A DNA stretch of 64,000 nt from Hydractinia symbiolongicarpus (GCF_029227915.1 NC_079879.1:8122001-8186000); one strand, 5' to 3'; positions 27,251-39,430 are shown, counted from the stretch's first letter. Notes: generated by a model from the sequence alone, not told the origin. Translations and numbers: made by a program.

Positions 27251-29172
27251 GTAACATTTCTCCATCTCTTATAGAGGTTTTGTATTAAATATTTCAAGCT
27301 GAACGTGGTTTATAAAACCCGCTAATAAGAAAATAAATACCATGGAAGGAATTTAATGTCTTTGTTTTTTAACTTTAAACCTGAAATATTGTGTAGTTAC
27401 ATTTTAGAAAGTTTTTGCAAAGTTGACTTTACTTTAATTCAGATACTTTTAGTTATTGTTTGAAGGTTACATCCCGCGATAAATCAAATTGACCTCATAT
27501 GAAAGATCTTTGAAAGTTCTCTAGAACTCTTTTTTTTTTTTTTGAAAAATCTTTGTCCGTTCTCGAGATATTTGTTTTAAAAGTTGCGCTAATTATGCGA
27601 AATTATGACATCGTTTATGTAAAATGTTCAAAACCCATCAAAGTGACCGACCAGAAAACATTTTTAACTCTATATAGCTTGTCAAAAATATTAATTTAGC
27701 CCCCTTGCAGAGCATACTCATGACATCATGCATAATTAGTGAACCTTCTTAGTCTACATTCTAAAGAACCAATCAAGAATTTTTAAAAAAATATTCAAAT
27801 TCCTAGACAACCTTTCAAGCTCTTTCATATAAAATTAACTATATTTTTCGCGGGAGGTAACCTATAATAAAAGCTTTTTCTGTGAAAATTTGACCGTGAG
27901 AAAAGCCCTTGTTTTTCTTCAACCGAAAATAGTACCACCGGGAGAATAGCTCATTTAGTGAGTATGACATAAAACGTACAAACAATGTAAACTGCAGACA
28001 TGGTATTATAAATATCGTTGTGGGAGACAACAATTTCAAAATTCAAGTAATGTATATAGCTGCTATAGCTGCTAGCCATTTCGTGAACATTTCTGAATTC
28101 CTTACACAGGTTCAAGAACGTTCGGGTTTGCAGTTAATCAAAAAAAAAGAAAAAAAGAGCTATGAAGCTAGCTGGTTATTAGCAACAAATTTTCTGGTAT
28201 CTAACGGGTTTAATAGTTATTATCATAGTCAGTAAATTTTTCTACTAATTATAAGCCAAAGAAAATATATGATTTTATAATGTGGCTGGTCAGCAAAATG
28301 TAGCGTAGATTAGTTAGTTAGCATTGTTTTTCATTTTTTTTCTCTATTAAAAATACAACAATTCGTACTGGATATGTTTTAGATCCGACTACACGATTTC
28401 TGACACATAATTAGCTTCACGTTTGTTGATTGCACTGCATTAGACCGTGGAGTGCCTTAAGGTAAAAGTTTGGGCCAGAGAAATTCTAGCCCCGCAAGCG
28501 CGAGGACGTTCTTGCTACCGGGAAAATACTTTGTAGCAGGCCGTGGAAAGATCATGTTAATACTGTATTTCTATTGGTTAACATTCATAATATTCATTCA
28601 TGTTATCAATTCATAACAGCTAGACATCTTAATTGCAGAAAAGAGGCGGAATGTGCGCACAACATCAATTTTTACACCACTATCTTTAGTGGAACCTAGA
28701 TTTAACCAAGTCTTAGGTTGCGACTTAGAATACAAATAATTGTTTTTATTATTTGCTCAAAACTTGTAAGTTTCGCTCCTTCTCAAAATGCCTGTGTAAT
28801 TTTTCTGTCTTATGCAAAAATATCTTTTATTAGATTGGTCTAAAAGTGCTCTCTAAACAAGTTTTCAATAACTTTAATTTTTTACCGAAGTTATCGCACT
28901 TTTAATTTTCTTAATTAAGGCAGGATAAATGTCCATTCAATGACAAAATGACTTTTTTATTGTAACTAAAACATGTAAATTAATAAAACATGTTTTCTAA
29001 CCACATCCTGATATGAATAAGTTAAAAGATGTGATATCCATTTTTTGAAAAATACATTTTTCACATTGTGTAAAAAATTATTTTGTTCAGGGAAATGATC
29101 TCAAACAAAATGGTTGTAGCACAAGTGACACGTGTAGTGAGCGACACTCAGTCTCTTAGCTAGTAAATTTTG
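27251..29172. other. AT-rich host DNA without recognised gene
   Basis: The base composition drops sharply to AT-rich compared with the Polintons. Short ORFs (for example 28020-28235) have no recognisable features. I see no gene here. Confidence 0.5.
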
Positions 29173-29567
29173 TACTTTAAGGGAAGAAAATTTCGCAGGC
29201 AGAAACTTTCGCGAATGGGGAAATTCGCGAAATTTTTGCATTCTGCAAACATAAACTTTCCCAAATAAGCCTTTTCAAAAATTTCGCGAACGTAAACTTT
29301 CAGAATCTAGAATTTTCAGGATTTTCGGAAGAATTAATTTTCCTGAATCACGAGAAATTTCCTTAAAAATTTTCAAAAGGTATTATTTCCGTCGTCAATC
29401 GTTGGCTTGTTAAAATGTCTTTTAAGATCAGTAAATCATAAATATAACGTATCAACTTAATGTGAATTTTTTTGGCCGGGTACATAAACTTTCGCAAATA
29501 AGCCACGTCAGAGATTCATAGAACATAAACTTTTGTGAATTCGGCTAAAGTTTCTTCCCCTAAAGTA
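29173..29567. mobile_element. MITE with 21-bp inverted ends
   Basis: Ends TACTTTAAGGGAAGAAAATTT and, inverted at 29547-29567, TACTTTAGGGGAAGAAACTTT differ at two positions. The interior has repeated TTTCGCGAA-type strings and no ORF. The terminal TA could be a target duplication. Length about 395 bp. Class not determined. Confidence 0.65.
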
Positions 29568-30494
29568 ATGTTATTCTCTGCATGAAGTTGCAAATTAAAG
29601 TTACCACTTGGAAACAACTTGATTTCCTTTACATTGGGCCTTATCGAGTAAGCGCTAGCGGCTTTGACAACAAGCATCGAACTCTGGGGACGAGGATGCG
29701 CGCGATGATATTCTTTTATTATAATATTGTATGTTCGGTATAATGCATATTGTAGGTTTGAACATGTTTGAAAACAACCTTTTAGTAATTATTCTGTATC
29801 GTTGAATCCCTTATTTCAAAAATTTATTTATTCACGAAAGCATTTATCACAAAATTTGTCAATATAATAATTCGTGGATGTTTATTTCTCCCGATTAATA
29901 TGTAGCATTAATGGCATTATTATATATAACATTTTTCCTCGTTTATAAATTTACCTGCGCTTTCATTCGATATAGTTAGACCCCTGGGTTTATAGAAAAG
30001 GCTGGGGAGTAGGGTATATTTTAACCATTCGTGCTAATAAAACTTGCGATAAGAAATAATACTGATTCAGTTTAGTTAAATGTTGCTATGGTTAAAAAAA
30101 GTTGACGAAATCTAAATGTAAATAATTTGGTATTTTTGCTATACTGATTGATAAATCTTCTTTTAAAATATATTGACTTAATTAATTCAATATTAATGAA
30201 ATACTGAATATGTTAAAAATAGGTAGTAAAAGGCGAATGATTTCACCAAAAAGAGAGAAAAAACAAAAAAAACTAGATCTAGTGTTTATTCTTACTGCTT
30301 TTACTGAATTTAGTAAATTGCTGGAAATCTTGCGCTGTCAGATTCTGAATAAATGTATGATATCAATACTTGAATGAAACAATATCACCAGATCAATTTG
30401 TTGATGAAATTGAAAATCGCAGCGGTAGTGTGAGAAACTAAAATAATCATTTTTGTTTATCATTCAGTTTTAAACTCTACATCAGAAGAGAATT
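29568..30494. other. Upstream region of the Kv channel gene
   Basis: AT-rich, no ORF of note. It presumably holds the channel promoter and 5' UTR, but no motif could be assigned. Confidence 0.4.
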
Positions 30495-31883
30495 TTGTTC
30501 AGTTGTAACTTCTGGAAAAAAACTAATTCACAAAAGAAGAAATTGTTGTTGTCTTGGCTACAAATATTTTGTGCACTAGTTACATCACACATCAGCAAAA
30601 TGCTTCTTGGATCCTCCTTGTCAAACCAAGCTCGTTTGTCTCATACTAATCTCACACCAAATAATCAGTTCAGAAGCAACAGCGATAGCAGTCGACACAA
30701 GAGAGCCAAAGTTTATGAAGTAAATCATTTGTTAAGGCGATACAAAATTGTTATCAACGTGAGCGGTACCATTTATGAGACGTTTAGTTCAACACTAAAC
30801 AAGTATCCTGAAACTCTGCTTGGCTCATTTGAAAAACGATTGTTACTATACAACAAACGAAGTCAGCAAATATTCATCAACAGATCCCGCGCTGCTTTCG
30901 AAGCCATTTTGTTTTATTATCAATCCAGTGGAAGATTAGTGTGCCCTACAATGATTTGTATGGAAGATTTTGTAGAGGAATGTTATTATTACGACATTTC
31001 AAGTACCGCGATCAAAAGTATGAAAGAGCGAGAGAATTACTTATTTAAACGGCGGAGGACAATGCCTCCAAATTACAGAAAGATTAAACATTTTGTTTGG
31101 TCGTTTTTTGACAATCCAAAATCTAGTAATAGTTTGGCTGCTTCATTTTATTGCTTGTTTTCTTATATTCTCGTTTTAATCTCAATTGGGATATATTGTG
31201 TGGAAACTGAACTTCTTTTACAGTTTAAACATGATGAATTAAAGAAGCATCTCTTAAATCTACATGTCGTAGAACTTACTTTAAATATTTTCTTTGCAAC
31301 AGAACTGTTAATACGATTCATTGTAAACCCATGGCCAACTGAATTTTTCTTCATGACGTTAAATCTCGTCGAAGCTGTCTCGATTACCTTGTTTTTGGCA
31401 TTTTACGCATGTCCTTATTACTACTTAAGGTTGTGGTCTTTTAGGATATCCAGAATCCTTCGTTCATTTCGTCTTGTAAGGATATCGAGACTTTCAAGCT
31501 TAGTCAAGGCAGCAGTCTCAGTTGTCCAGACGTCGTTCAATGAAGTTGTCGCCGTCTCCTTTGTCGTTTTAATCGTGTGCATTTTACTTGGAAGCACCAT
31601 GTACTTTGTCGAATATCAACAACCAAATACAAATTTTACCAGCATACCAAACTCGATGTGGTGGGCGATTCAAACAGTTCTCTGTGTCGGTTATGGCGAC
31701 ATTATACCGACGAGTGTGTCCGGCAAATTAGTGGGTGGAGTGATGCTCTACATTGGGGTTGTTTGTATCGCCATTATGTTGTTGTCTTTGGGTGGAAGAA
31801 TTTTTGATATGTACTCGAAAGAAATATCCAAAACGACATTCTTACCATCAGAAAAAGTAGATTATGAAATTCATTATCAATAA
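30495..31883 (+). CDS. Divergent Shaker-type (Kv1-like) voltage-gated potassium channel subunit, intronless
   Basis: A 462-residue ORF without introns. Residues about 83-180 form the T1 tetramerisation domain (INVSGTIYETFSSTLNKYPETLLG). S1 is about 216-236, S2 258-277 and S3 285-303. S4 about 312-334 has six arginines at every third position (317-332). S5 is about 351-373, pore helix and filter about 388-402, S6 about 413-436. The filter is CVGYGD where Kv1 channels have TVGYGD, and the S6 PVP hinge is replaced by MLL. Kv subunits assemble as tetramers in the plasma membrane and pass K+ on depolarisation. The unusual filter and lost PVP suggest altered gating or a modulatory subunit. An alternative start lies at Met36; a long N-terminus precedes T1. 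Confidence 0.9.
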   Translation: MFSCNFWKKTNSQKKKLLLSWLQIFCALVTSHISKMLLGSSLSNQARLSHTNLTPNNQFRSNSDSSRHKRAKVYEVNHLLRRYKIVINVSGTIYETFSSTLNKYPETLLGSFEKRLLLYNKRSQQIFINRSRAAFEAILFYYQSSGRLVCPTMICMEDFVEECYYYDISSTAIKSMKERENYLFKRRRTMPPNYRKIKHFVWSFFDNPKSSNSLAASFYCLFSYILVLISIGIYCVETELLLQFKHDELKKHLLNLHVVELTLNIFFATELLIRFIVNPWPTEFFFMTLNLVEAVSITLFLAFYACPYYYLRLWSFRISRILRSFRLVRISRLSSLVKAAVSVVQTSFNEVVAVSFVVLIVCILLGSTMYFVEYQQPNTNFTSIPNSMWWAIQTVLCVGYGDIIPTSVSGKLVGGVMLYIGVVCIAIMLLSLGGRIFDMYSKEISKTTFLPSEKVDYEIHYQ

Positions 31884-32179
31884 ACTTTCACACGAACGTG
31901 ATATTAAACCTAGATACGGGAACAATGTTACTAATCTATATTTAAACTGAATGAACAACTGTCAATAGCTTCAACTGCTTCAAAAGCATTTTTTTAGCAA
32001 ATAGCGCCAAATCTTCAAGTGGTTAAACTTTGGTTGTTGAAAAATGTAAGTACAACGACGACGTAAAAAATTCAAAAGGTTACTTTGCTGTTATGAAAAG
32101 ATATGTGGCCTGCAGTATGAGCTGAAACTTTACTGTTATGAAATGTCGTTATCCAAATGTCTACAAGTTTTTAAATATT

Positions 32180-32610
32180 TTTTAACAGACTGTTATTGAT
32201 GAATCACTAGCAACTTCCTTACCAACCCGTTTTTCTTTCGTAGTTTTGTTTTCAAGTTTTTCTGTTATCAGCACGTTAATGTTGTTAATATTTACTTACT
32301 AAGTTTTATACACATTTTTAACCTATTTACCGATATATTGATTAATTTTTTCTGTCATCCCCCTTATCATAGATTCCTCAGCCATGCTCCATCTTTTTTT
32401 CCCAATCTTCTTTAACTCATAGTTTTATTTCTCCCCACTTATCTTGTTTTAACATTTATCCTATTGTTTTTATATAGTCTTATGCAACCTATCCGTAATA
32501 TTGTTTTATTTATTTTTTTTTTTTTTTATTAACTGTCTTTCAGGCACTTCCATATTTTACAATGGCTATTCGTCCTATTAAAATAATAATAATATTTAAA
32601 TAAAGAAATA
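32180..32610 (+). mobile_element. Possible 3' tail of a decayed non-LTR retrotransposon
   Basis: A T-rich stretch, a run of T, and then TCAGGCACTTCCATATTTTACA followed by an (AAT)n-like end at 32578-32610 resemble CR1/L2-type 3' ends. No readable protein. Low confidence. Confidence 0.3.
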
Positions 32611-32780
32611 AGTTATTCTATAAAAAAGACACTGTAAAACTGTAGACAAGATTAGCAGAGTTTAAAGTGGCGAAGGATTGAAAGACATCGATATATTAGA
32701 TTCTGACGGAGAATTAAGACCAGAACATACGAAAATGAAAATTATACACCAAAATATATAATAAAAAAAATATACATATA

Positions 32781-35700
32781 TTAAATATATTTATTAATCG
32801 ACGGGCTTAAGAAATAAAAACAATCGAGCAAATGAACAAAATAGGTATGTTGCATAATAAAAATCGCAAGACCATGGTCTAATAAATATTTTTTCAAAAA
32901 AGTACGAAATTTTTTGTGATCAGGTTCTTCCCTGATAGCTTTGGGAAGATCATTTAGAAGGCGACTTGCCTTACCAAGAAACAATTTCTCCGACACATTG
33001 ATTTCATACTTAGAAATAACTTCGTCAACATTACGAGTTCCACGTCCAGCAATTCTCAACTTGAAACCTTTCAAATACGATGGAAACTTATCCTGGTGAA
33101 TCGATTTGTGGGCAAGTTTTAAAATTTCAAAGTGTATTTGTTGCTGGATTGGTAGCCAACCAAGTTGTATTACATCCTCGAGCGTGGAATATCTCAGCGT
33201 TACAAAAGACGCAATTCTGCACAATAGTTTATCAAGTTTTTTCAGCTGGAATAGTGGCAGGTTCCAAAACAATGAACAGCAATAGTGAATTTTCGAAATT
33301 AGAAGGGCTTCTGCCAGTTGCTTCCGCAAACGAAATGTTGCTGTGCGACGAAGATAGCGAAGAACGTATAGTTTCGCATAAACTGATTGAGAGAGTTTAT
33401 TGATATGGGTTTCCCAGGTTAGATTTTGATCGAACTGGATGCCAAGAAGTCTGTAAACGGTAACACGTTCGATCAGTTGGTCCGAGTGGTGGATATGGAA
33501 TGTTGAATGGTTGGGGTTCATGAGGTCGTGAAGTTTTGCCATTCTCGGTGTTGACAAAAGCATGATTTTCGTTTTTCTGTTATTGAACGCAAGATTATTT
33601 GTGGTCGACCATTGCTTCAGCTGGTCTAATCGTTGAGTCAAGTTGTTGATTGTAGGTTGTATGTTTATAGTCTTACAATGTTCATAGATACTTGTATCGT
33701 CTGCATATTGGTTTGTGGTCCCACGTCTGCATATTGGTTTGTGGTCCCACCATCGACGTTGTCTTGTAGGTCGACCGTATAAAGGTTAAATAGTACAGGA
33801 CCAAGAATTGAACCTTGAGGTACCCCAAATAACACTGTTCCGTAGTCAGATTGTTTGTCGTCTATCTGAACGAATTGGCGGCGGTCACTGAGGTACGATA
33901 ACATCAGCATAGCAACATTGTTGGAAAAGCCTATCCTTCGTAATTTAATCAACAGGGTTTTGTAATCTACAGTGTCAAATGCTTTTGAATAGTCCAGAAA
34001 TGCTGCTAGCGTGACCTCGCCTTTGTTCATCGCGCCAACGATGTCGTCTCGAATCTTCATTAAGAGTGTTTCGGTCGAGTGACGCTTGCGGAAACCGGAC
34101 ATCGTTTGGTGGTATATATGGTTCTGTTCGATATAATCAACGATCTGTCTTGCCATTAAACGTTCGAAAAGCTTTGATAAGATCGGTAAAACAGTGACAG
34201 GTCTGAATTGGTCTGGAGTAATGGACTGTTCTGTTTTTGGAATTGGTGTTACTTTGCCGATTTTCCACAGCTGATGAAAGGTGTTTTCAGCTATCCCTGA
34301 GTTGATGATGTGAGTAAGTGGGGATGCGATGTGGTCAGCAATGGGTTTGATGAGTGCTACAGGGAGGTTGTCGTAGCCAGCGGAACAGTCGCTTCGAAGA
34401 TTTTTAATTTCTCTGAGCACTTGATCGTATGTGACAGGACGAAATTGGAATTCTTGGTCAGCTTCAGTAACGAGGTCTTGAAGAAGGAGTTGAATTTCTT
34501 CTTTAGATGTCGGTTGCGATCCAAGGATTCTGGGTGCCGTAGATATGTAATGTGCGTTTAGTTCGGAGGGTTGGATGTTTATAACGTTTTTATTTGGATG
34601 GAGAAATCGGTGGATTAGTTTCCAAACCTCTTTAGGCTTTTTCGATGAAAGAAGTCTGCGGTAGAAAGTCTTTTTGGTGTATTTTATCTGTCTTTTTAGA
34701 GCGTTTCGAGCATTTCGAAATTCATTCCAGTCGGCATTCAACTGAGTCTGGTGGGCTAAAGTACGCTTTTCGTGACAAGTTTGTTGTAGGTTGGTGATTT
34801 TTAAGTCTTTCATCCAGGGTGCCGGAGGACGGGTGACCTTGATTCTCTTCAACGGTGCGTGACGTTCGATGCACTCAAAGAGTAGATGGTTGAGTGTGCT
34901 TAGGCTGTCATCGGTACAATCAGTTGCATAAACGACATTGAAAGGGATGGTTGCGGTGTCAGCAACATACGCCGACAGGTCAAAATTTCTCATGTCACGA
35001 ATGATCTTATACCGTGGTTCAAATCTGGCTACACGAGTATTGATGCAAGCGAATACAGCATCGTGGTCGCTGATTTCTGGTGTTGGAAGAACTTCACAGA
35101 ATTTCACTTTGCAGGAGGAGTTGGTCGAGATATGATCGAGTAGGGATAATCCTTTTCGTGATGGAGAGTTGACATGCTGAGTGAGGTCGAACGATCGAAG
35201 GGTTTCAAGGTAAGAGTCTTTAATTTGAGAGTTCTGCAAAAGATCAATATTGAAGTCACCTGTTATCACCACATTTCCTGACCAGTCGAGAGTAGCGTTT
35301 CCAATGATGCGGTCGAAGTTGTCGAGCCATTCTGCTTTTTCTTGGTGTGTGAAGTTCGGCTGGTAGGCGACACAAAGGAGTAGCTTCGAGTGTTTGTTTT
35401 TCCCATCGATTTTAACCCATAAATGTTCGAGAGCTGGATTGATATTGACGATATCCTTGCGCAATTTATGTTTTATATTATCCTTGATATAAACGCCTAC
35501 ACCACCACCACGCTTGTTATCTCGATTATGGTAGTACATTGTGTAACCTTCGATCTTTACGTACTCGAGTAGGAAAGGGTTGTCTTTTAGCCAGGTTTCG
35601 GTGAGGGTTATCGCATCAAAATCGTACTTGTGTACAAAAAGCATAAATTCGTCGAATGTAGACACCATTGACTGAGTGTTGAGATGAGCGATACTAAACA

Positions 35701-36184
35701 AGTTTCTGTTTTGGTTGAGTTGTTCGAGTTGAAGGTCTTGGAGCTGTTGTTGAGCGACTTCTTGCTCGATTTGGGATAGGTCTCGGACGTTGCAAAATGG
35801 TAGGATGGAAGGCAAGCAGTTCGGACACATCCAGTCGGTTATTGTAGATTTTCTTTTAGGATCGACACAACGGAGATGAGTCTTCTGTTGGCATCGACAG
35901 CAGCTGACGAGTTTGCTGTTTTTGCGAACCGTTTTCAGACACAGGGAACACGAGGACGGTCCAGGATTCGATTCGACATCGCCGGACAAAAGAATATCAG
36001 TACCTGAGATGTTAAGCTGAAATGTAGCACAATGGTTTGCGTACAGACGGATTGGCGAGCAGAATCTTCGCTTGTTGTTGTTTTTCTTAGGAGCAAATCT
36101 CGATCTGTCGGTCGACTTTTCCAATCTGCACGACAAAAAATACACCAGAAGAAGCAGCGTGACAATCTTCTTCTTTTGAAACAT
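32781..36184 (-). pseudogene. LINE ORF: PHD finger, endonuclease, reverse transcriptase (frameshift at catalytic YADD)
   Basis: Residues 6-19 are hydrophobic. Residues 68-76 read GDVESNPGP, the ribosome-skipping 2A consensus. Residues 79-125 have Cys/His spacing of a PHD finger. The endonuclease begins near residue 163 with HLNTQSM and TETWL and includes SDHDAVF. RT has GFRKRHSTETLL, DYSKAFDTVDY and VPQGSILGPVLF. At the YADD box a 26-bp tandem duplication shifts the frame, so the first ORF ends at 33665 and the last 286 residues (33641-32781) are in another frame. Apart from this the protein is open. The duplication alone would kill RT activity. Confidence 0.88.
33698..33749. repeat. 26-bp tandem duplication in LINE RT catalytic box
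   Basis: Units 33698-33723 and 33724-33749 are identical. Twenty-six is not a multiple of three, so the copy breaks the RT frame exactly at YADD. Confidence 0.9.
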
Positions 36185-36339
36185 GTTTGAGCTCTTAAAA
36201 CTGCAAGTTCGTCAAAAATTTTGCGAAAAAAAATTTTGAATATAATAGAAAAGCAACGTGTAAAGCTTATACGGAACACAATTTTCAATGACACACGTTG
36301 GACACACGTTAATATTAACACGTTAATAACTTTTACTAG

Positions 36340-36500
36340 ATGAAGTGTATATATATATAATATATATCTATATTACAATACCCGTATACGTCTGTCCGTC
36401 TATCTGTCTGTCACACAAAATGGTAGCCGCAGTGGGGAGACAAAAGAATGCGGTAAATAAAGGGCGGTGAACCCCGTAGATTTATCCACAGCCCCCGACT
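36340..36500. repeat. Dispersed repeat with CCCGTATACGTCTGTCCGTC head (copy 1)
   Basis: Shares its start and several blocks (CAAAATGGTAGC, CCACAG, GACTAG) with 48850-48990. It begins next to a (TA)n run beside the LINE 5' side. Non-coding; class unknown. Confidence 0.5.
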
Positions 36501-38029
36501 AGTTCAATTAAAATATCCGCAAATTAAAGAAAAAAAAATCTTCTTTTTGTACAATTTAAATGCCATAATACCTGTGGGTTCTTGCTACGGTCACAAGTAT
36601 TTTATTAAAAACGTTTACATGCTGTGTTGAATGTCTGTTTTCTCTCCTTGATTAAAAATACTTCTTTTCCAAAGTATGAAACACTTTTTTTCCTAGTCCG
36701 TAATATTGATTTAGCTGGATTTTGGTAAGTCATGTTTTTGAATACATGACCTATCGGCTTCCGGTCATGAAAAAAGATCTTAGTAATTAAAAACACACCA
36801 AAAATTTTATGTGTTAGTTGACCATATACTCTTTATTTCCTTCAATACACACTTTTAATATCAAAATTACCATTATTATTATTTTTATTTCCCTATTGTC
36901 CCAAACAATAGATCTATTTGTTTTTAAATTAAAATCCCAGCCTGATATTCTTATAAAGCATTTTTTTATAACAGACATAAAGCCCTGGGGCTTGAATATT
37001 TCCGCCATTAGCAACATATATAGTCAAATTAGAGTTTTAAATAACTTGGCATACTGGGATTATTGCGATTAATTTCTCTCCAATAAAAGGTTCCCATGTG
37101 TTCCTGTATACGTGGTGGGCCAATTTCAATGCCATTTTGACTTAATGATTTTAATAGTTGGTTTTACAGCGGTTATTTTTCTCAAAACAAGTTTTAGAAT
37201 ATATAGATTACAGCAAGGCGACTCATAACATTCAAAAATCAATTCAAAATACCTTTTGAATTTTTCGTAGCCATATCATAACAGATGATCAAAATTCTTT
37301 GCGTTGTTGCACACCAGTTTTCAGTGATCCTCCCTTCTTCATTTTGTTCAAGACTATTTCCAACGAGGCAAAGTCGGTTACCGAAAAAAATGACGGCTTC
37401 TTGGCTTGAAACCTCATTACCTTACATTCTTTTGCAATGCTGATGAATTTGGACTTTTTTTAACAATGTCTGCTAAACAAAGCGTATCATTCCACGAAAG
37501 AAAAGTGTACTTGGGGAAAGCATATCAAGATTCGCTTAACCAAAATGGTCGCAGGAAAGGCAAGCAGAGAAAGGTTACCAATGTTTGACCTCGGAAAAGC
37601 TAAAAATCCAAGATGCTATTGAGTCCAATCGAAAAATCTAATGTCTTTTGAATTCTTTATAGAACGGGTCAAAGAAATCGAGAAGGAGAGTTTGGTGCGA
37701 AAAAGAGGGAAATTGCCTTGATCATAGATAGTTTACCCAGCTTACTCTGATGTACTAGCGCTTAAATGGGTGGAACTTCTATTTTTACTTCCAAACACCA
37801 CGTCGATCACACAGCCTATGCGCGCCGCAGAATCACTCTTGTATCACGTTGAAAAAAATAGGCTTTTTAACGATCGAAGCTTATCGAAGCTATGGTATGT
37901 CACAACCTTATCCCCAGGACCTGTTAGGCTTTTTATTTGGACGATATAAAAGCCTAACGAGCCTGGGGACGAGGTTGGTTATGTTAATAATAAAATGTTA
38001 AAAAGGTGCAGTTTAATTAATAAAAAAAA
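36501..38029. other. AT-rich region without recognised gene
   Basis: Only short ORFs (for example 37406-37588) with no family features. Nothing I can support. Confidence 0.4.
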
Positions 38030-38688
38030 TATTACAAAAATGTTTTCTGCAGTTGTCGTGCTTTTTTGATGATCAAATTCTGCAAGATTCTAAATAAATA
38101 GAAAACAAGTTGATTTAAAACTTCAATTTCATTCCTTCTAATTTATTTGTAAAAAAAAGCATCAACTTAATAATTTAGTTAAAAGGGCTGGGGATGACAT
38201 CACATTAGAGTGTAAAATGAAAAATGTGATTTAGGTAAATTTCTTTTCAATACTGCAAGCACAACATGCATTTATTTTCACATTAGCCATATTTGAGTTA
38301 GCTATATTTGAATTCCTAACTTTAGTAGGTGCAAGCCAAGTAAAAGTCCTCTTTACCTTCTCTTACATCGAAAAAACATGAGTACGCTAAAAATAGAATA
38401 CACTGAGTGGTAAAAATAATAGTACTTTATGAAGTAGAAATAAGAAAAACTTTATTTATTATTTTTCCCGTTTGCAGAAAAAGCACTTACCTTTATTTCA
38501 CTTGGAACAAGTCGCAATACCCTAAGAATAAAAATATGTTTGTCATCATTTATCAATTAGTAAAAGTAAATATTTTTATTTTTTATTTTTCTTGTTACCA
38601 GAATAATAAAAAATCACTTACGCATATGTTTTGGCAACATCTAAAAAAAAGAGTGTAATGTTAAGATTTGGAATATTTCTCATTATAT

Positions 38689-38712
38689 AAAAATATATAT
38701 ATATATATTAAA
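38689..38712. repeat. (TA)n microsatellite
   Basis: Uninterrupted alternating AT run followed by A-rich sequence; not present in copy B of the duplication. Confidence 0.7.
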
Positions 38713-38890
38713 AAAAATAAAAAAGATATATTAAAAATGAAAAACATACCTAACAGGATCTGATGGTTGTTCATTTTTACAAGACTCTGAACTATATAAA
38801 AACGCATTTCACCTTTAGAACATGCCCAAGGGTTTTAAAGTACGTACAATGTCACTTTTATGACTATTACATCTGTAAATTACAATCAAC

Positions 38891-39349
38891 TTACCAGGCC
38901 TGATAATTGAATCCACGTTTCTTCAAGGGTGACCTTTGTACGAATTGACGTGCTTGGTCTTGTGATGCAAGGTATCTTCCATTCAACATTTCTCGTTCTT
39001 GTTGATCTCGTGTTAAGAAATAATTATCATTTGGTTGACGTAATTGGTCTCCTCGTCCCCGCGGCGCGAAATAATTCTTATTTGGTTGACGTAATTGGTC
39101 TCCTCGTCCCCGTGGCGCGAAATAATTCTCATTTGGTTGACGTAATTGGTCTCCCCGCCCAAGTGGCGCGAAATAATTCTCATATCTCATTCGTCGTCGC
39201 GGGTCTCGTGCCATGAAATAGTTTCTGCCCATCATTTCTCGGTCTTCTTTTATGGCTTGATCATAATTCCTATAAACATCTCTCTTGCCTCTTTTGCATT
39301 CAATGAAAGCGAAGAGAGCAAATACAACAAGAATTTTTATTCCAATCAT
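38891..39349 (-). CDS. Secreted repeat protein / possible peptide precursor, copy A
   Basis: A 152-residue product with a signal peptide (residues 1-18, hydrophobic core ILVVFALFAFI), then a KRGKR basic cleavage site, an acidic/basic linker with NYFMARD, and three 17-residue repeats of the type ENYFAPRGRGDQLRQP. The tail has KKRGFNYQAW. Each repeat contains an RGD triplet and an AP(R/L)-G-R string that could be an amidation/cleavage signal. The stop TAA lies within a CTGGTAAGT splice-donor-like string, which is also present (CTGGTAGGT) in copy B, so the exon may continue by splicing. I do not recognise the family. Integrin ligand, neuropeptide-like precursor and matrix peptide are all possible. 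Confidence 0.65.
   Translation of the reverse strand: MIGIKILVVFALFAFIECKRGKRDVYRNYDQAIKEDREMMGRNYFMARDPRRRMRYENYFAPLGRGDQLRQPNENYFAPRGRGDQLRQPNKNYFAPRGRGDQLRQPNDNYFLTRDQQEREMLNGRYLASQDQARQFVQRSPLKKRGFNYQAW
39029..39181. repeat. Three 51-bp coding tandem repeats
   Basis: Units begin at 39029, 39080 and 39131, each encoding one 17-residue ENYFAP..RGDQLRQP unit. Copy B has a single unit, so repeat number changed after duplication. Confidence 0.85.
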
Positions 39350-39430
39350 TCTTGTACTTTTTTCACGACCAACTTGTCAGAATTCTCAGAGCAAAATGAG
39401 TTCAACTAAATTAACATTTTGGATTATTAT

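Larger units (their letters stand above)
32640..36330 (-). mobile_element. Near full-length CR1/L2-type LINE with 2A-like motif
   Basis: The minus-strand element holds one long protein with a hydrophobic N-terminus, a 2A-like motif, a PHD-like finger, an AP endonuclease and reverse transcriptase. The 5' limit is approximate (about 36.3 kb) and the 3' limit is set in AT-rich sequence after the stop at 32781. It lies 0.9 kb downstream of the Kv gene on the opposite strand. Confidence 0.85.
38030..39430. repeat. Segmental duplication, copy A
   Basis: Coding and non-coding blocks match 41700-43010 in the same order: ATTACAAAAATGTTT..., GGGCTGGRGA, AATCACTTACGCATATG, CTAACAGGATCTGATG and the secreted-protein exon. 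The duplication is therefore genomic, with a unit spacing of about 3.6 kb. Confidence 0.75.
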
